51,853 nucleotides of DNA from Hymenobacter sp. Lineage in GTDB: Bacteria > Bacteroidota > Bacteroidia > Cytophagales > Hymenobacteraceae. This document shows, one piece after another, positions 1 to 9,958 of the stretch. The notes under the pieces are model-generated. The model did no database searches. It was not told the DNA's origin and saw only the letters and a program-made list of their open reading frames with translations. The translations under genes were made by a program, and so were the position numbers. The DNA is taken from NCBI GenBank assembly GCA_025354605.1, contig JANXMN010000236.1, forward strand, positions 1 to 51,853, in the 5' to 3' direction. Each line of letters starts with the position of its first letter. The first letter of the stretch is position 1.

Positions 1-10
1 ATTTCGACCG

Positions 11-1129
11 CTACTCATAGCGCCTGCCCTTCCACACCACCGCCCCGCCCCGGAGCTGGAACACCAGCATGGCCACGGTCAACGCCAGCGTGTAGAGCTC
101 GAAGAGTGGCAGCAGCGCCCAGCGCAGGCGCAGGCCGGCCCGGCGGTGGGCAGCGGCGGCCAGCGTGCCCTGCACCAGCACTTTCGCCCCCCAGCAGCCC
201 AATGCTACGGCCGGCCCACCAAGCAGCCCCACGGCCGCCAGGGCCGGCCAGAAACCACTGAAAAACAGCAGCTCCAGCCGCAGCCGCCGTGGTAGGTCCG
301 CCACCCCGCGCAGCCAACGCTGCCGCTGCCGCAGCAAGGTAGCCCAGGTGAACATGGGCAGCGAATCGGCCCGGATATCAGCCTGAAATACCTGCCGGAA
401 CCCGAACCCTACCGCCAGCACCGCCCGGAAAAGCGCAAAGTCTTCGGTTACGGAAAAGGGCAGGGCCTCATAGCCGCCGGTGGCCTCGTAGGCGGCGCGG
501 GTCACGAGCATGTTGTTGCCCATGGCCGTCACGGGCCGGCCCAGGTCACTCACCACCTGCACCATGCTCAACGACAGCAGCCAGTCGATGCCCTGCAGCT
601 GATGAAACCACCGGGGCCCGCCTACCGCCGTGATGCCTGTAACGGTGCCCACCGCCGGCGCGGTGTGCGCCAGCAACCCGGTTATCCAGGTGGCGGGCAG
701 GCTGATGTCGGCATCGGTGATGAAGTAGTGGTCGGTAGAGGCCACCCGGGCCAGGTGGGCCAGCACGTTGGCCTTGCCCCGCGCCGCGCCCAAACTGCCA
801 ACAATGGGCACCACCCGAAACTGCCCGCCAAAGCCCCGCATGGCCGTTTCCGCCGCTGCCGCCGTGCCATCGGTGCTGCCGTCGTCGCCCACGAGCACCT
901 CCAGCAGCCCGGCCGGATAGCGCAAGGCGCGCAGGCTGGCCAGACAGCGCGGCAGGGCAGCCGCCTCGTCACGGGCCGCAATCAGAATGCTCACGCGCGG
1001 CAGGGGCGCGGGCAGCGGCAGCGCGGCAGCGGCCCCACGCCGACGGGCGAAGCGGCCGGCCGTGTAGGCCATGCCCAGCAGCCACAGCGTCAGGTAAACC
1101 AGCAGCCCTTTCAGCAGCAGCCCGCTCAT
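11..1129 (-). CDS. Glycosyltransferase family 2 (membrane-associated)
   Basis: VSILIAARDEAAALPRCLASL, VGDDGSTDGT, TDADISLP and QRQRWLRG motifs; C-terminal hydrophobic segments. Confidence 0.9.
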   Translation of the reverse strand: MSGLLLKGLLVYLTLWLLGMAYTAGRFARRRGAAAALPLPAPLPRVSILIAARDEAAALPRCLASLRALRYPAGLLEVLVGDDGSTDGTAAAAETAMRGFGGQFRVVPIVGSLGAARGKANVLAHLARVASTDHYFITDADISLPATWITGLLAHTAPAVGTVTGITAVGGPRWFHQLQGIDWLLSLSMVQVVSDLGRPVTAMGNNMLVTRAAYEATGGYEALPFSVTEDFALFRAVLAVGFGFRQVFQADIRADSLPMFTWATLLRQRQRWLRGVADLPRRLRLELLFFSGFWPALAAVGLLGGPAVALGCWGAKVLVQGTLAAAAHRRAGLRLRWALLPLFELYTLALTVAMLVFQLRGGAVVWKGRRYE

Positions 1130-1821
1130 AAGGCAGCAAACTGAAAGCCCTGCGCCGCCAGATGCGCCAGCAGACGCGGCAGCACGTAGCGCAGCCGGGG
1201 GCCGGCCTTCTGGCTATCGTGAAAAACGACCACGTCACCGGCCCGCACGGCTTCTACAGTGAAGCGCAGGCAGTCTTCGGGGCGCAGGCCGGAGTCGTAG
1301 TCGCGCGTCAGCACCGACCACATAATTACCCGGTAGTCGGGCGGCAAAGCCCGCAGCAACGGCCAGGTGAGTCTGCCATAGGGCGGCCGGAACAAGGGTT
1401 TTCCCGGCGCTTGGGCTTGGTCCGTGGGCAGCAAAGGGGCCAACAGGGCATCCAGGGTGCGCTCGCACGCCGCCACTTCGGCCAGGTAAGCGGGGCGGGC
1501 AGTGGCCCAGGCGCTGCGGTGGTGCTGGGTATGGTTGCCAAGGCGGTGGCCGGCGGCCAAAGCGGCGCGGGCAATTTCGGGGTAGCGCAGCAGGTTTTCG
1601 CCCACGCAGAAAAACGTCGCCTTCGCCTCGTGAAGCGCCAACTGTTCCAGCACCCAGGGGGTTTCGTCGGGCACGGGGCCGTCGTCGAAGGTGAGGTACA
1701 CCAGTGGGATGCCGGTGGACGTAGCAGCGGGGCCGCACCATTCGCAGCCGGGCAGCAGCGTGTGCAGCAAGCGAGGCGGGCGGGTCAGCAAAGCCGCGTC
1801 GAGCCGGGCACGCATGAGCAT
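1126..1821 (-). CDS. Polysaccharide deacetylase family protein (NodB domain)
   Basis: VYLTFDDGPVPDET, ATFFCVGENL, GNHTQHH and FRPPYGRL motifs; overlaps preceding gene by 4 bp. Confidence 0.92.
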   Translation of the reverse strand: MLMRARLDAALLTRPPRLLHTLLPGCEWCGPAATSTGIPLVYLTFDDGPVPDETPWVLEQLALHEAKATFFCVGENLLRYPEIARAALAAGHRLGNHTQHHRSAWATARPAYLAEVAACERTLDALLAPLLPTDQAQAPGKPLFRPPYGRLTWPLLRALPPDYRVIMWSVLTRDYDSGLRPEDCLRFTVEAVRAGDVVVFHDSQKAGPRLRYVLPRLLAHLAAQGFQFAAL

Positions 1822-2366
1822 CAGGAGCGCACGATGCGCATGAAAGGCACGTTGGAATTGGGCTGCGGCCCAAGCACGCCGGCCAGGGCTTCAAGGAAGG
1901 CTTCGGCGGTGTTGGGGCGGCCGCCGGCGGGGCCCCGGCCCAGGTGGCGGTGGTGCTCGCCGGCCCATTCGCCCACCACGGTGGGGGTGCCGGCGGGGCC
2001 GCTCAGGCCCAACGTAGCTTCCAGGGTGAAGTAGCGGGGGCGGGTTTCCTCGGCTTCGGTTTCGGCAGGCTCGTCGTCTTCCTCATACACCAGGGCCGAA
2101 AAATGGGCCTCCATCGTGGCCTGGGGCGCGGGCAGGTGAAACAGCGCCGTGGTGCGACCGGCCACTTCGTGCCAGGTCAGGCGCAGGCCTTTGGGGTTCA
2201 CGCGGTCGGCGGGGGCGACGTTTTCGGCCGCCTTGTCCCACACGTACAGCAGCAGTTCGCGCGCCAGGTAGGGGTCGCTCAGCTCGCGGCGCACCGAGGC
2301 CGGGCGGCGCCAGGCCAGCTGCGGCAGCAGTACGTGGGTGAAGTTGTAGGGGTGCAGTCGGGCCAT
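1821..2366 (-). CDS. Conserved hypothetical protein
   Basis: Start MARLHPYNFTHVLLPQL; abuts the deacetylase gene. Confidence 0.7.
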   Translation of the reverse strand: MARLHPYNFTHVLLPQLAWRRPASVRRELSDPYLARELLLYVWDKAAENVAPADRVNPKGLRLTWHEVAGRTTALFHLPAPQATMEAHFSALVYEEDDEPAETEAEETRPRYFTLEATLGLSGPAGTPTVVGEWAGEHHRHLGRGPAGGRPNTAEAFLEALAGVLGPQPNSNVPFMRIVRS

Positions 2367-2412
2367 ATCGGGGCACAAAGGTAAGCGGGGGGTAGGTGTT
2401 GGGAGTTAAAAG

Positions 2413-2516
2413 AAACGTCATGCTGCATGTAGTGAAGCATCTCTACCGCGCAACGCAATCCAACCAATTGGCTTACGAATGCGACAAAGTGCTTTACTAC
2501 GTACAGCATGGCGTTT
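2413..2516. repeat. MITE/REP-like imperfect inverted repeat (about 104 bp)
   Basis: AAACGTCATGCTGCATGTAGTGAAGCA on the left; reverse complement of the right end is AAACGCCATGCTGTACGTAGTAAAGCA. Confidence 0.7.
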
Positions 2517-2534
2517 TCATTGCCCCGAATGCCC

Positions 2535-3671
2535 CTACCCTGCCACTGCCGCCAGCACCGCCTGCCACAGCACCTCCGCGCTCGTGGCCCACGAAAACCG
2601 GGACAGATTTTCGTGGCCCCGTGCCACCAGCGCAGCCCGAAGCGCCGGCTCCTGCCACAGGCGACGCAGACCGGCCGCAATACTGCCCACCTCGTGCGGG
2701 TCGACCAGCAGGGCGCCCCCCTCGCCCGCCACCTCGGGCATGGAGCTGAGGTTGCTGGTGAGCACCGGACAGCCGCTGGCCTGTGCTTCGACAATGGGAA
2801 TGCCGAAACCTTCGAAATAGGGCACGTACACCGTAGCAAGGGCCGCCGCGTACAGTTCGGCCAGCTCGGCATCGCTCACCCGGCCGGTGAACTGTACGGC
2901 TTCGGGGTAGCGCATCTGCTGGTAGGCTTCGAGAATGGGACCGGACTTCCAGGCTTTGCGGCCCACGATGAGCAGCCGCGCCGCCTCGGTGCCGGGGGCG
3001 ACCTTAAAGGCATCGAAGGCCCGCAGCAGCTGCCCCAGGTTCTTGCGCGGCTGAAGTGCTCCCACAAACAGAAAATACGGCTGCCCGCCGGCAAATCGCT
3101 GCCGCACAGCGGTCTGTGCTTCGGCCGGCAGGGGCCGAAACCCTTCGGACGGAGCATTGTAGGCCACGCTGATTTTGGCCGAGGCAATGTCGTAAGTCTG
3201 CACGATGTCGGCTTTCGTGGCTTCCGATACGGCCACCAGCCGCTCGGAAGCGCGGGCGAAGCGCGGAACAAAGAAGTGGTAGTATTTGCGTTGCAGCAGG
3301 CCCACGTCGAGCGGGAAATGCTCGAAGGCCAGGTCGTGCAGCACCGTCACGCGGGGCACGCGGGTATTGAGCGTCGTAAAGCCGTCGGGGCTAAGGAAAG
3401 CCGCCGGCCGGTGCCGGGCCAGCCAGGCCGCCACCGCCCCCTCGAACCAGGCCACGAACAGCAGCGGGTGCCGGGCGGGGGGCCGCAGCACGTGCGGCAC
3501 CACGTTCGGCCCAAACAGATAGCGCGTATCAAAAGCTCGGTCGAACAGAAAGTGAAACGTCACCTCCGGGTGCTGAACCACCAGTTCCCGCAGCGTTTCG
3601 TGGGTGAAGCGCCCGATGCCTTCGAGGTGCCCGCCGGGCAGCAAAAAGCGGGTATTGACGGCAACGTGCAT
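2535..3671 (-). CDS. Glycosyltransferase family 4/1 protein
   Basis: GHLEGIGRFTHETL, FVGALQPRKNLGQLL and PYFEGFGIPIVEAQASGCPVLTSNLSSMPEVAGEGGALLVDP motifs. Confidence 0.92.
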   Translation of the reverse strand: MHVAVNTRFLLPGGHLEGIGRFTHETLRELVVQHPEVTFHFLFDRAFDTRYLFGPNVVPHVLRPPARHPLLFVAWFEGAVAAWLARHRPAAFLSPDGFTTLNTRVPRVTVLHDLAFEHFPLDVGLLQRKYYHFFVPRFARASERLVAVSEATKADIVQTYDIASAKISVAYNAPSEGFRPLPAEAQTAVRQRFAGGQPYFLFVGALQPRKNLGQLLRAFDAFKVAPGTEAARLLIVGRKAWKSGPILEAYQQMRYPEAVQFTGRVSDAELAELYAAALATVYVPYFEGFGIPIVEAQASGCPVLTSNLSSMPEVAGEGGALLVDPHEVGSIAAGLRRLWQEPALRAALVARGHENLSRFSWATSAEVLWQAVLAAVAG

Positions 3672-3810
3672 TTTCAATTAACAATTAACAATGAGCAATT
3701 AACAATGAGAAGTGAGCAAAAGCGCGGGCAGAAGCAGGTTGAAGCAGCACGCTGTTCGGGCTCAGTAATGCCTTGTAATCAGCTGCTTGCTCTTTGTTAA
3801 TTGCTAATCC
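3672..3810. repeat. AATTAACAATGAGC-type low-complexity interspersed repeat
   Basis: caattaacaattaacaatgagcaattaacaatgag at about 3675-3710, with a reverse-complement-like partner ttgctctttgttaattgctaat near 3787-3808. Confidence 0.6.
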
Positions 3811-5182
3811 GTTTCCCCGGCAGCAGCTGCGCAATTTCCTTGCGCTGCACCAAGCCCGTACCCAGCACCACCAGCCCAAACACGACTGCCATGAGGCCGG
3901 CTTCTACCCACCAGCGCAGGTACAGCCCGTATTGCAGCCCAAACCATACGCCGCATAGCAACCCAAAAGCCAGCAGCAGCCGCGCCAGCAGCTGCGCCGG
4001 GATGCCCACGCCGGTGCGCCGAGCCACCAGCACTACGTAGCCCACCGAGACGGCCGCCGCGCATACAAGGGTATCAACCGCGGCGGCCACGGCCCCGAAT
4101 TTCGGCAGGAAAACCAGGTTCAGCCCAATGTTGAGCCCGATGCTGGCCGCTACCAGCCAGCCCACGGCGCGTTCGTGGTTGGTGCTGGTGAGCAGGGTAC
4201 TGTAAATGGCAAAGAACCCATGGACCAGCACGTTAACGAACAGAACTTTCAGGCAGAGCGTCATGCGTGCCACTTCAACCGGGCTGCTGTGCTTGAATTG
4301 CCAGAACACCACCTCGCCCCGAAACAGCACGAAGGCCACGATGAAGAGCAGCGGCAGCGTGACGACCCGCTGCCCGAAGCGTAGCAGCTCGCGCTGGGCC
4401 CCGGCATCGCGCACCACGCTGGCAAAGCGGGCAAAAAACAGCGGCAGCACCGTCCAGGCGTACATCATCACGGCGTCGACCCAGCGGTAGGCACCGGCAT
4501 AGTAGCCGGCCTCGGTGCGCGAGGCCAGCCGTTCCAGCATCACCATGTCCACTCGCTCATTCACGCCGTAGAGCAGCGTCATCAACGCAAAGGGCAGGCT
4601 GGCACGCAGGGCCGTGCGGGCCACCGGCCACCGCCAGCGGTAGCGGATGCGGCCGAAAAACCGCGTCATCAGCCCGTAGGTGAGGGCCGTGGTGAAAACA
4701 ATGGCCGCCAGCCGGGCGCCTACGTAGCGCGGCAGCGTCAGGCCCAGCGGAATAAGCACCAGCAAGGCCCCCAGCAGCAGAAATTTCTCGACCACCGACA
4801 GCACGGCATCGGTGTTGAATTTCTGGTGGGCCTGCAGCGTGCCCCGCAGAAACTGCCCGTACTGGGTCAGCACCATCACTACGCCCAGCACTGCCAACAG
4901 GCCTAGGTCGGCGCCGCGATAGTGCAGCAGCCAGCCCAGGCCCAGCAGCACGGGCAACACCAGTAGGCAGAGCAGCCCGCGCAGGGGCAGTAGCGTGGGG
5001 AAGGTTTCAGCCAGGAAGCCCGGCTCAGCGGCAACCCGCTGCAGGGCGAAGGGCGTCAGGCCCAGGTCGAGCACGGCGGCTACCACCAGCGCTAGCGCTA
5101 GCTGGGCCGACAGCAGCCCGAACGTGGCGTGTCCGAGCTGGTCCTGCACCAGGTTTTCGACTACTATCCAACCGGGTTTCAC
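3797..5182 (-). CDS. Oligosaccharide flippase / Wzx-like polysaccharide export protein
   Basis: Polytopic protein; VKPGWIVVENLVQDQLGHATFGLLSAQLALALVVAAVLDLGLTPFALQRVA. Start uncertain; N-terminus may extend to 5251. Confidence 0.85.
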   Translation of the reverse strand: MKPGWIVVENLVQDQLGHATFGLLSAQLALALVVAAVLDLGLTPFALQRVAAEPGFLAETFPTLLPLRGLLCLLVLPVLLGLGWLLHYRGADLGLLAVLGVVMVLTQYGQFLRGTLQAHQKFNTDAVLSVVEKFLLLGALLVLIPLGLTLPRYVGARLAAIVFTTALTYGLMTRFFGRIRYRWRWPVARTALRASLPFALMTLLYGVNERVDMVMLERLASRTEAGYYAGAYRWVDAVMMYAWTVLPLFFARFASVVRDAGAQRELLRFGQRVVTLPLLFIVAFVLFRGEVVFWQFKHSSPVEVARMTLCLKVLFVNVLVHGFFAIYSTLLTSTNHERAVGWLVAASIGLNIGLNLVFLPKFGAVAAAVDTLVCAAAVSVGYVVLVARRTGVGIPAQLLARLLLAFGLLCGVWFGLQYGLYLRWWVEAGLMAVVFGLVVLGTGLVQRKEIAQLLPGKRISN

Positions 5183-5344
5183 CAGCAGGTTGAGCAGGAC
5201 GACGAAGCTGATATTGCCGAAAAAGCGTTTGATGCGAAAGGAAGGCTGAATCCAAAATCAACAAAACCGCGCCCGGCGCGGGGTTGCAAAGCTACGCACC
5301 GCGCCGCGCTGCTCATTTTTTGCGCCGGGGCGGCCCCGTGCGGC

Positions 5345-5352
5345 TATCTTTG
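5345..5352 (+). promoter_or_regulatory. Candidate Bacteroidota -7 box TATCTTTG upstream of the Wzz-like gene
   Basis: TATCTTTG matches TAnnTTTG; a TTTG lies at 5319-5322 (spacing longer than the usual ~19-20). Confidence 0.4.
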
Positions 5353-5418
5353 CCAGCCCTTGCCCGGTGGTATTCCTTTTTTGCTAAGTGCACCCGGCCA
5401 ATGGTCTGATTTCTCTTT

Positions 5419-6501
5419 ATGTCTGCACCTGCATTTTCCCTAGTGGGCCTAGGCCCCATTATCAACCGCTGGAAGTATTTCGTGGCTGGAGCCGTGGTAC
5501 TAGCCGGCATTGTGAGCGTGGTGGTATCCCTGCTCATGCCCAACGTGTACCGCTCCACGGCCGTTTTCATCCCTACCAACCCGCAAACGGCCGACCCTGA
5601 CCGCCTGCTCGACGACAATGCCCAGCAGCGCGTGAAGCTGGAGCTGGGCAGCCGGGCCGAAGACCTGGACCGCGCCATCACCATCGGCGAGTCGCTGCCG
5701 GTGGCCGAATTCATCATCCGGAAATTCAAGCTGCACCAGCATTACAAGTCCGGCGCGCCCGGCAACGACATCGCCGATAACAACGTTCTCAGCGAGTTCA
5801 ACAGCAACCTGAGCCTGACCCACAACGAGCACGATGCCATCGAGCTCACTTTTGCCGACCAGGACAAGCTCCTGGCTGCCGCCATCGCCAACGAGATGGT
5901 ACATGTCATCGACTCGGTGAACCAACAGCTGACGTTCGAAAACCGGCGCACCGTGCTCGACCTCTACCGTCAGCGCTACGAGTATCTGAGCACCACCTTC
6001 GAACGTAGCCGCCGGGAGCTGTACGGTGCCCGCAAGCGCTACGGCGTGTTCGGGCTTGAAATGCAGGGTCGCTATATGGCCAAGCAGATTATCGAAACCG
6101 AAGCGGCTCTGCGCCAAGCCGAGGCCAGCGGCGGCGACGCGGCCGGCCTGCGCCGGGCCCTGCGCGGCCTCACCCGCGCCGACGGCGGCAACCTCATCAA
6201 CCTTGAGAATTGGGTGCGGGGGGCCGACTCGGTGGGCATGTTCTCCTCGCGGGTCAACGACTTGCAAAACCGCCTCATTGCCGCCCGCTCGGCCTTTGAA
6301 TCGGCCGGGCTGAGTCTGAAGGGCCACGTGGCTAGTCTCTACCTGGTGCAGAAGGCGTACCCGGCCACCCGCAAGTTCAAGCCCGTGCGCTCACTCATCG
6401 TGCTGGGCTCGGTGCTGGCCATGTTTGCCCTGTCGGTCATCTTCATTGCCCTCGTCGAGTTGTACCGCTATAACCGCCCCGGACCCGGGCAACCGGCGTG
6501 A
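5419..6501 (+). CDS. Wzz/chain-length-determinant-like polysaccharide biosynthesis protein
   Basis: N- and C-terminal transmembrane segments around a periplasmic coiled region; VYRSTAVFIPTNPQTAD; located between flippase and ligase genes. Confidence 0.8.
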   Translation: MSAPAFSLVGLGPIINRWKYFVAGAVVLAGIVSVVVSLLMPNVYRSTAVFIPTNPQTADPDRLLDDNAQQRVKLELGSRAEDLDRAITIGESLPVAEFIIRKFKLHQHYKSGAPGNDIADNNVLSEFNSNLSLTHNEHDAIELTFADQDKLLAAAIANEMVHVIDSVNQQLTFENRRTVLDLYRQRYEYLSTTFERSRRELYGARKRYGVFGLEMQGRYMAKQIIETEAALRQAEASGGDAAGLRRALRGLTRADGGNLINLENWVRGADSVGMFSSRVNDLQNRLIAARSAFESAGLSLKGHVASLYLVQKAYPATRKFKPVRSLIVLGSVLAMFALSVIFIALVELYRYNRPGPGQPA

Positions 6502-7973
6502 ACCCACCCCTGAACGAGCGCCTGCCCCGCGCACTGCGTTACCTGGATGGGCCGCAGTGGCTGTTCGTCGGGTTTGTGGGGCTGGTCCTGCTGGGGGGCG
6601 CGCTGGCCGGGTTCCGCCAGCAGCCGGCGCTACTGGCGCCGGGGTTGGTGGTGGTGGGCGGCCTGCTGGCTTTCATCGAGTGGCGCTGGCTGTACTTCGG
6701 GCTGTTTGCCGTACTGCCCTTCTCGCAGGAAATTGGTCTGCTGGGCGGTTTCAGCATGGATGTTCCCTCCGAGCCACTCATGCTGGCTCTCACGGCCTGC
6801 GTGGGGCTGGCGCTGCTGCTGCGGCAGGGGCGGCTGCAAGCGCGCGAGTGGCGGCATCCTTTGCTCCTTATTCTGGCCCTGATGCTGCTGTGGACGGCCC
6901 TTGATGCCGCCTTTTCGGTTGATACCACCAAATCGCTCAAGTACCTGCTGGCCAAGGTGTGGTACCTCACGCCCTTTGTGTTGGGTACGCTGCTGGTGGT
7001 GCGTCGCCCCGGCCAGGCCTGGCGCTTTGCCGCCGTGTACGCGGCCAGCGCCACGCTAAGCGTACTGTACGTGGCCAGCCGGCACGCCACCCGCGGGTTC
7101 AGCTTTGCCGACATCAACTGGGCGCTGCACCCGTTTTTCCGCAACCACGTCATCTATGCCACCATGCTGGCGCTGCTGCTGCCCTGCATCTGGTTTGGGC
7201 GGCGGGCGGCTACTACGCGGGTGGCGCGACTGGGCTGGGGCATCGCGCTGGGCGTGCTGCTATTCGGCCTGCTCACGTCCTACACCCGGGCCTCCATCCT
7301 GTCGGTACCCATCGCGGCGCTGTATTTTCTGGTGCTGCGCCTGCGGCTCACCCGCGTGCTGCTGTTGGTAGTAGCCGTGGCCACCAGCCTCACGGTAAGC
7401 TACTTTGTGGTGGGCGACCGCTACATGGAATACGCGCCCGACTACGAGCATACCGTGTTCAACGGCCAGAACTTCGAGCAGCACCTCGAAGCCACCTATA
7501 AGTTTAAGGACGTGTCGGGCATGGAGCGGGTGTACCGCTGGGTGGCCGCCGCCCGCATGATTGGCGAAAAGCCCTTGGTCGGCAGCGGCGCGGCTACTTT
7601 TTACCCCGAATACAAGCGCTACACGGTCAAGAGCTTCCGCACCTACGTGAGCGCCAACCCCGAAAAATCGACCACCCACAACTACTTCCTGCTGCAGTTG
7701 GCCGAGCAGGGGCTGCCGGGCTTTTTGCTATTTCTCACGCTCATTGCCACGGCCCTGCTACTGGCCGAACGCCTCTACCACCGCGCGTCTGGCCGGCCTG
7801 AGGTACGCCGCGTGGTGCTGGCCGCCACGCTCTCCTTCGTCATCATTGTGTTCCACCTCACCCTCAACGAGCTGGTAGAAGTGGACAAAATTGGGCCGGT
7901 TTTCTTCGTTTGCCTGGCCCTGCTGGTGCGCTGCGAAACCTGGCTGGCCGAGGAAGCCCTTACCGCGACTTGA
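6498..7973 (+). CDS. O-antigen ligase family protein
   Basis: Polytopic; Wzy_C-like region RVYRWVAAARMIGEKPLVGSGAATFYPEYKRYTVKSF...STTHNYFLLQLAEQGLPGFLLFL; 4-bp overlap with wzz-like gene. Confidence 0.87.
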   Translation: MNPPLNERLPRALRYLDGPQWLFVGFVGLVLLGGALAGFRQQPALLAPGLVVVGGLLAFIEWRWLYFGLFAVLPFSQEIGLLGGFSMDVPSEPLMLALTACVGLALLLRQGRLQAREWRHPLLLILALMLLWTALDAAFSVDTTKSLKYLLAKVWYLTPFVLGTLLVVRRPGQAWRFAAVYAASATLSVLYVASRHATRGFSFADINWALHPFFRNHVIYATMLALLLPCIWFGRRAATTRVARLGWGIALGVLLFGLLTSYTRASILSVPIAALYFLVLRLRLTRVLLLVVAVATSLTVSYFVVGDRYMEYAPDYEHTVFNGQNFEQHLEATYKFKDVSGMERVYRWVAAARMIGEKPLVGSGAATFYPEYKRYTVKSFRTYVSANPEKSTTHNYFLLQLAEQGLPGFLLFLTLIATALLLAERLYHRASGRPEVRRVVLAATLSFVIIVFHLTLNELVEVDKIGPVFFVCLALLVRCETWLAEEALTAT

Positions 7974-8072
7974 GTAGTCAGCTTTAGGCTTTAACCGATA
8001 AGCTGCAAGCTGTTTCTCTGCTTAGCCAATAGTCGCTGGTCAGCCAATGCGCGGTTGCCAATGGCCAGTGGC

Positions 8073-8645
8073 TCAGAAGCCATTCTGCGCCTGATATTCG
8101 GCCGCTACTTTTTCAATCTGGGCTACGTGCCGTTCGGCGTGCTTGGCCAGGAAGTAGACGAAATCGTACACGTCGAGCTTGCCCAGGTCATTCACCGACA
8201 TGGTGGTGCGGTGCAGCACGCCTTCGCCGTGGGGCAGGCGGGCCAGCACGGCCCGGCACTGGTGCAGCTGCAGGTGCAGCGTGGCCGCTACTTCCGGCCC
8301 CGTTTTCAGCCCGCGCGGCTCCATATGCTCGGGCCGCACCCAGGTGAATGCGCCGGGCCGGCCAATCTCATCGAGGTGGGCGCGCACCGATTGGCGGTTG
8401 GCCAGCTCGGTGGCCAGGTCCAGATTGTGCACGTTTTTCAGCGCCTTCAGCGCGCTTTTTTCGATGAGAATGAGCAGGTAATGATTGGTGAGGGTGACAT
8501 GCTCCAGAATCTGGGCAATAGACCAGCCGCCACTGGCCGGACGGTAATCCCGCAGCGCCAACGGGGCCGCAATCCACTCATCAAACAAGCCGAAATCGGC
8601 GACCAGCTTTTGGTCAGTTTCGGCAATCAGCTGGGTGATATCCAT
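8073..8645 (-). CDS. DinB family protein
   Basis: PASGGWSIAQILEHVTLTNHYL and FVYFLAKHAERHVAQIEKV motifs. Confidence 0.8.
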   Translation of the reverse strand: MDITQLIAETDQKLVADFGLFDEWIAAPLALRDYRPASGGWSIAQILEHVTLTNHYLLILIEKSALKALKNVHNLDLATELANRQSVRAHLDEIGRPGAFTWVRPEHMEPRGLKTGPEVAATLHLQLHQCRAVLARLPHGEGVLHRTTMSVNDLGKLDVYDFVYFLAKHAERHVAQIEKVAAEYQAQNGF

Positions 8646-8653
8646 GCCCGCAA

Positions 8654-9958
8654 CTATTTAAACCGGCAGCTGAGAATGGTCACGTCGTCGGCGAAACGGG
8701 TGCCGCGGGAGCTGAACTCCTCGATGCGGCGCATTAGCTCCTGGTGCAGCCGGGGCAGCGGCAGGTAGCGGCTGCGGTGCAGCACCGCCAGCACGCCTTC
8801 TTCGCCAAACTCGTTGCCGTCGGCATCGAATACTTCAGTCAGACCGTCGGTGTAGAGCAGCAACAGCGAATGGGGCGGAATTTCGACCTCGCCAACCCGC
8901 AGCATCGGCAGGTCCTCCATAATCCCCAGCATTACGGTGCCGTCCTTGAGGGTGCGCACCGTGCCATTGTCGGCCAGCAGCAGCGGGTCGTTGTGGCCGG
9001 CGTTCACAAATTCGAAGCGGCGCGTGCGGCGGTGGTAGATGCCCAGAAAGGCCGTGATAAACTTCTCGCCGCCCGAATTGCGAAACAGCAGGTGGTTGAG
9101 CTCGGGTACCACCGTGGCCAGCGGCACGCCCTGGCGCAGCAGCGTGCGCAGCCCGGCCTGGAAGTTCGACATGAGCAGCGAGGCCGGCACGCCCTTACCG
9201 CTCACGTCGGCCACGCACAGCATCACGCGGTCCGCGTCGATTTCCACCACGTCGTAGTAGTCGCCGCCGATTTCGGTGTGGGGCACGTAGGTGCGCTCCA
9301 GGGCCACGTCGGTATCGTTGGGCAGCTCGCGCGGAAACAGCAGCTTCTGCACTTCTTGAGCAATCTCGATTTCCTTGCGCACGGCTGCATCGGCCACGCG
9401 CTGGGCCTGGAGGCGGTGGTTTTCGACGGCCCCCATCAGGGTATTGGCCAGCGAGGTGAGGAAAGGGATGAGCTGCTCGCGGTCGTAGTTGGAACGAAAG
9501 CCCCCCACGAACACGTAGGCCACTACCCGGCGCTGCTGGAGAATGGGCAGAATCAATTCATATTTTTCCCAGGCCACCCCCATATTGAGGTCTTCCACGG
9601 CCTGGGGCTCGCGCACTTCCGCATCAAGCAATGGGCCAGTCAAGGGGAGCTTTTCGGCCGATGCCAGGTCGCCGCCCAATACCAGCCGGGCGCGAAAACG
9701 GTCGTTTTCACGGGCAAACAGCACCAGCTTTACCACGTTGGGCTGGCCCTGCAGGGTCAGGCGCATCATGTGGTAGAGCTCGTCGATGGTATGGTCACGA
9801 GCCGTCATGTCGTGGGCGACGCCCAACACGGTATCGAGCTCGAACTGCTTAAGCATCAGTTGGCGCTTGAGCTGTTTGAGTTGGGCATCGCGCGCGGCGA
9901 GCAGGGCGGCCGAATCGGCTGGGTGCGGGGTAGGCGAATCGGGGACGGCGGTAGCCAT
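8654..9958 (-). CDS. PP2C-type SpoIIE serine phosphatase with N-terminal sensor region
   Basis: IAQEVQKLLFPRELP, YYDVVEIDADRVMLCVADVSGKGVPASLLMSNF, FVNAGHNDPLLL and LLYTDGLTEVFD motifs. Confidence 0.9.
   Translation of the reverse strand: MATAVPDSPTPHPADSAALLAARDAQLKQLKRQLMLKQFELDTVLGVAHDMTARDHTIDELYHMMRLTLQGQPNVVKLVLFARENDRFRARLVLGGDLASAEKLPLTGPLLDAEVREPQAVEDLNMGVAWEKYELILPILQQRRVVAYVFVGGFRSNYDREQLIPFLTSLANTLMGAVENHRLQAQRVADAAVRKEIEIAQEVQKLLFPRELPNDTDVALERTYVPHTEIGGDYYDVVEIDADRVMLCVADVSGKGVPASLLMSNFQAGLRTLLRQGVPLATVVPELNHLLFRNSGGEKFITAFLGIYHRRTRRFEFVNAGHNDPLLLADNGTVRTLKDGTVMLGIMEDLPMLRVGEVEIPPHSLLLLYTDGLTEVFDADGNEFGEEGVLAVLHRSRYLPLPRLHQELMRRIEEFSSRGTRFADDVTILSCRFK

Noticed and set aside
2508-3800. 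430-aa + strand ORF opposite the glycosyltransferase
   Set aside because: Antisense shadow; R/P/G/Q/H-rich without domain motifs; the opposite strand carries clear GT4 motifs.
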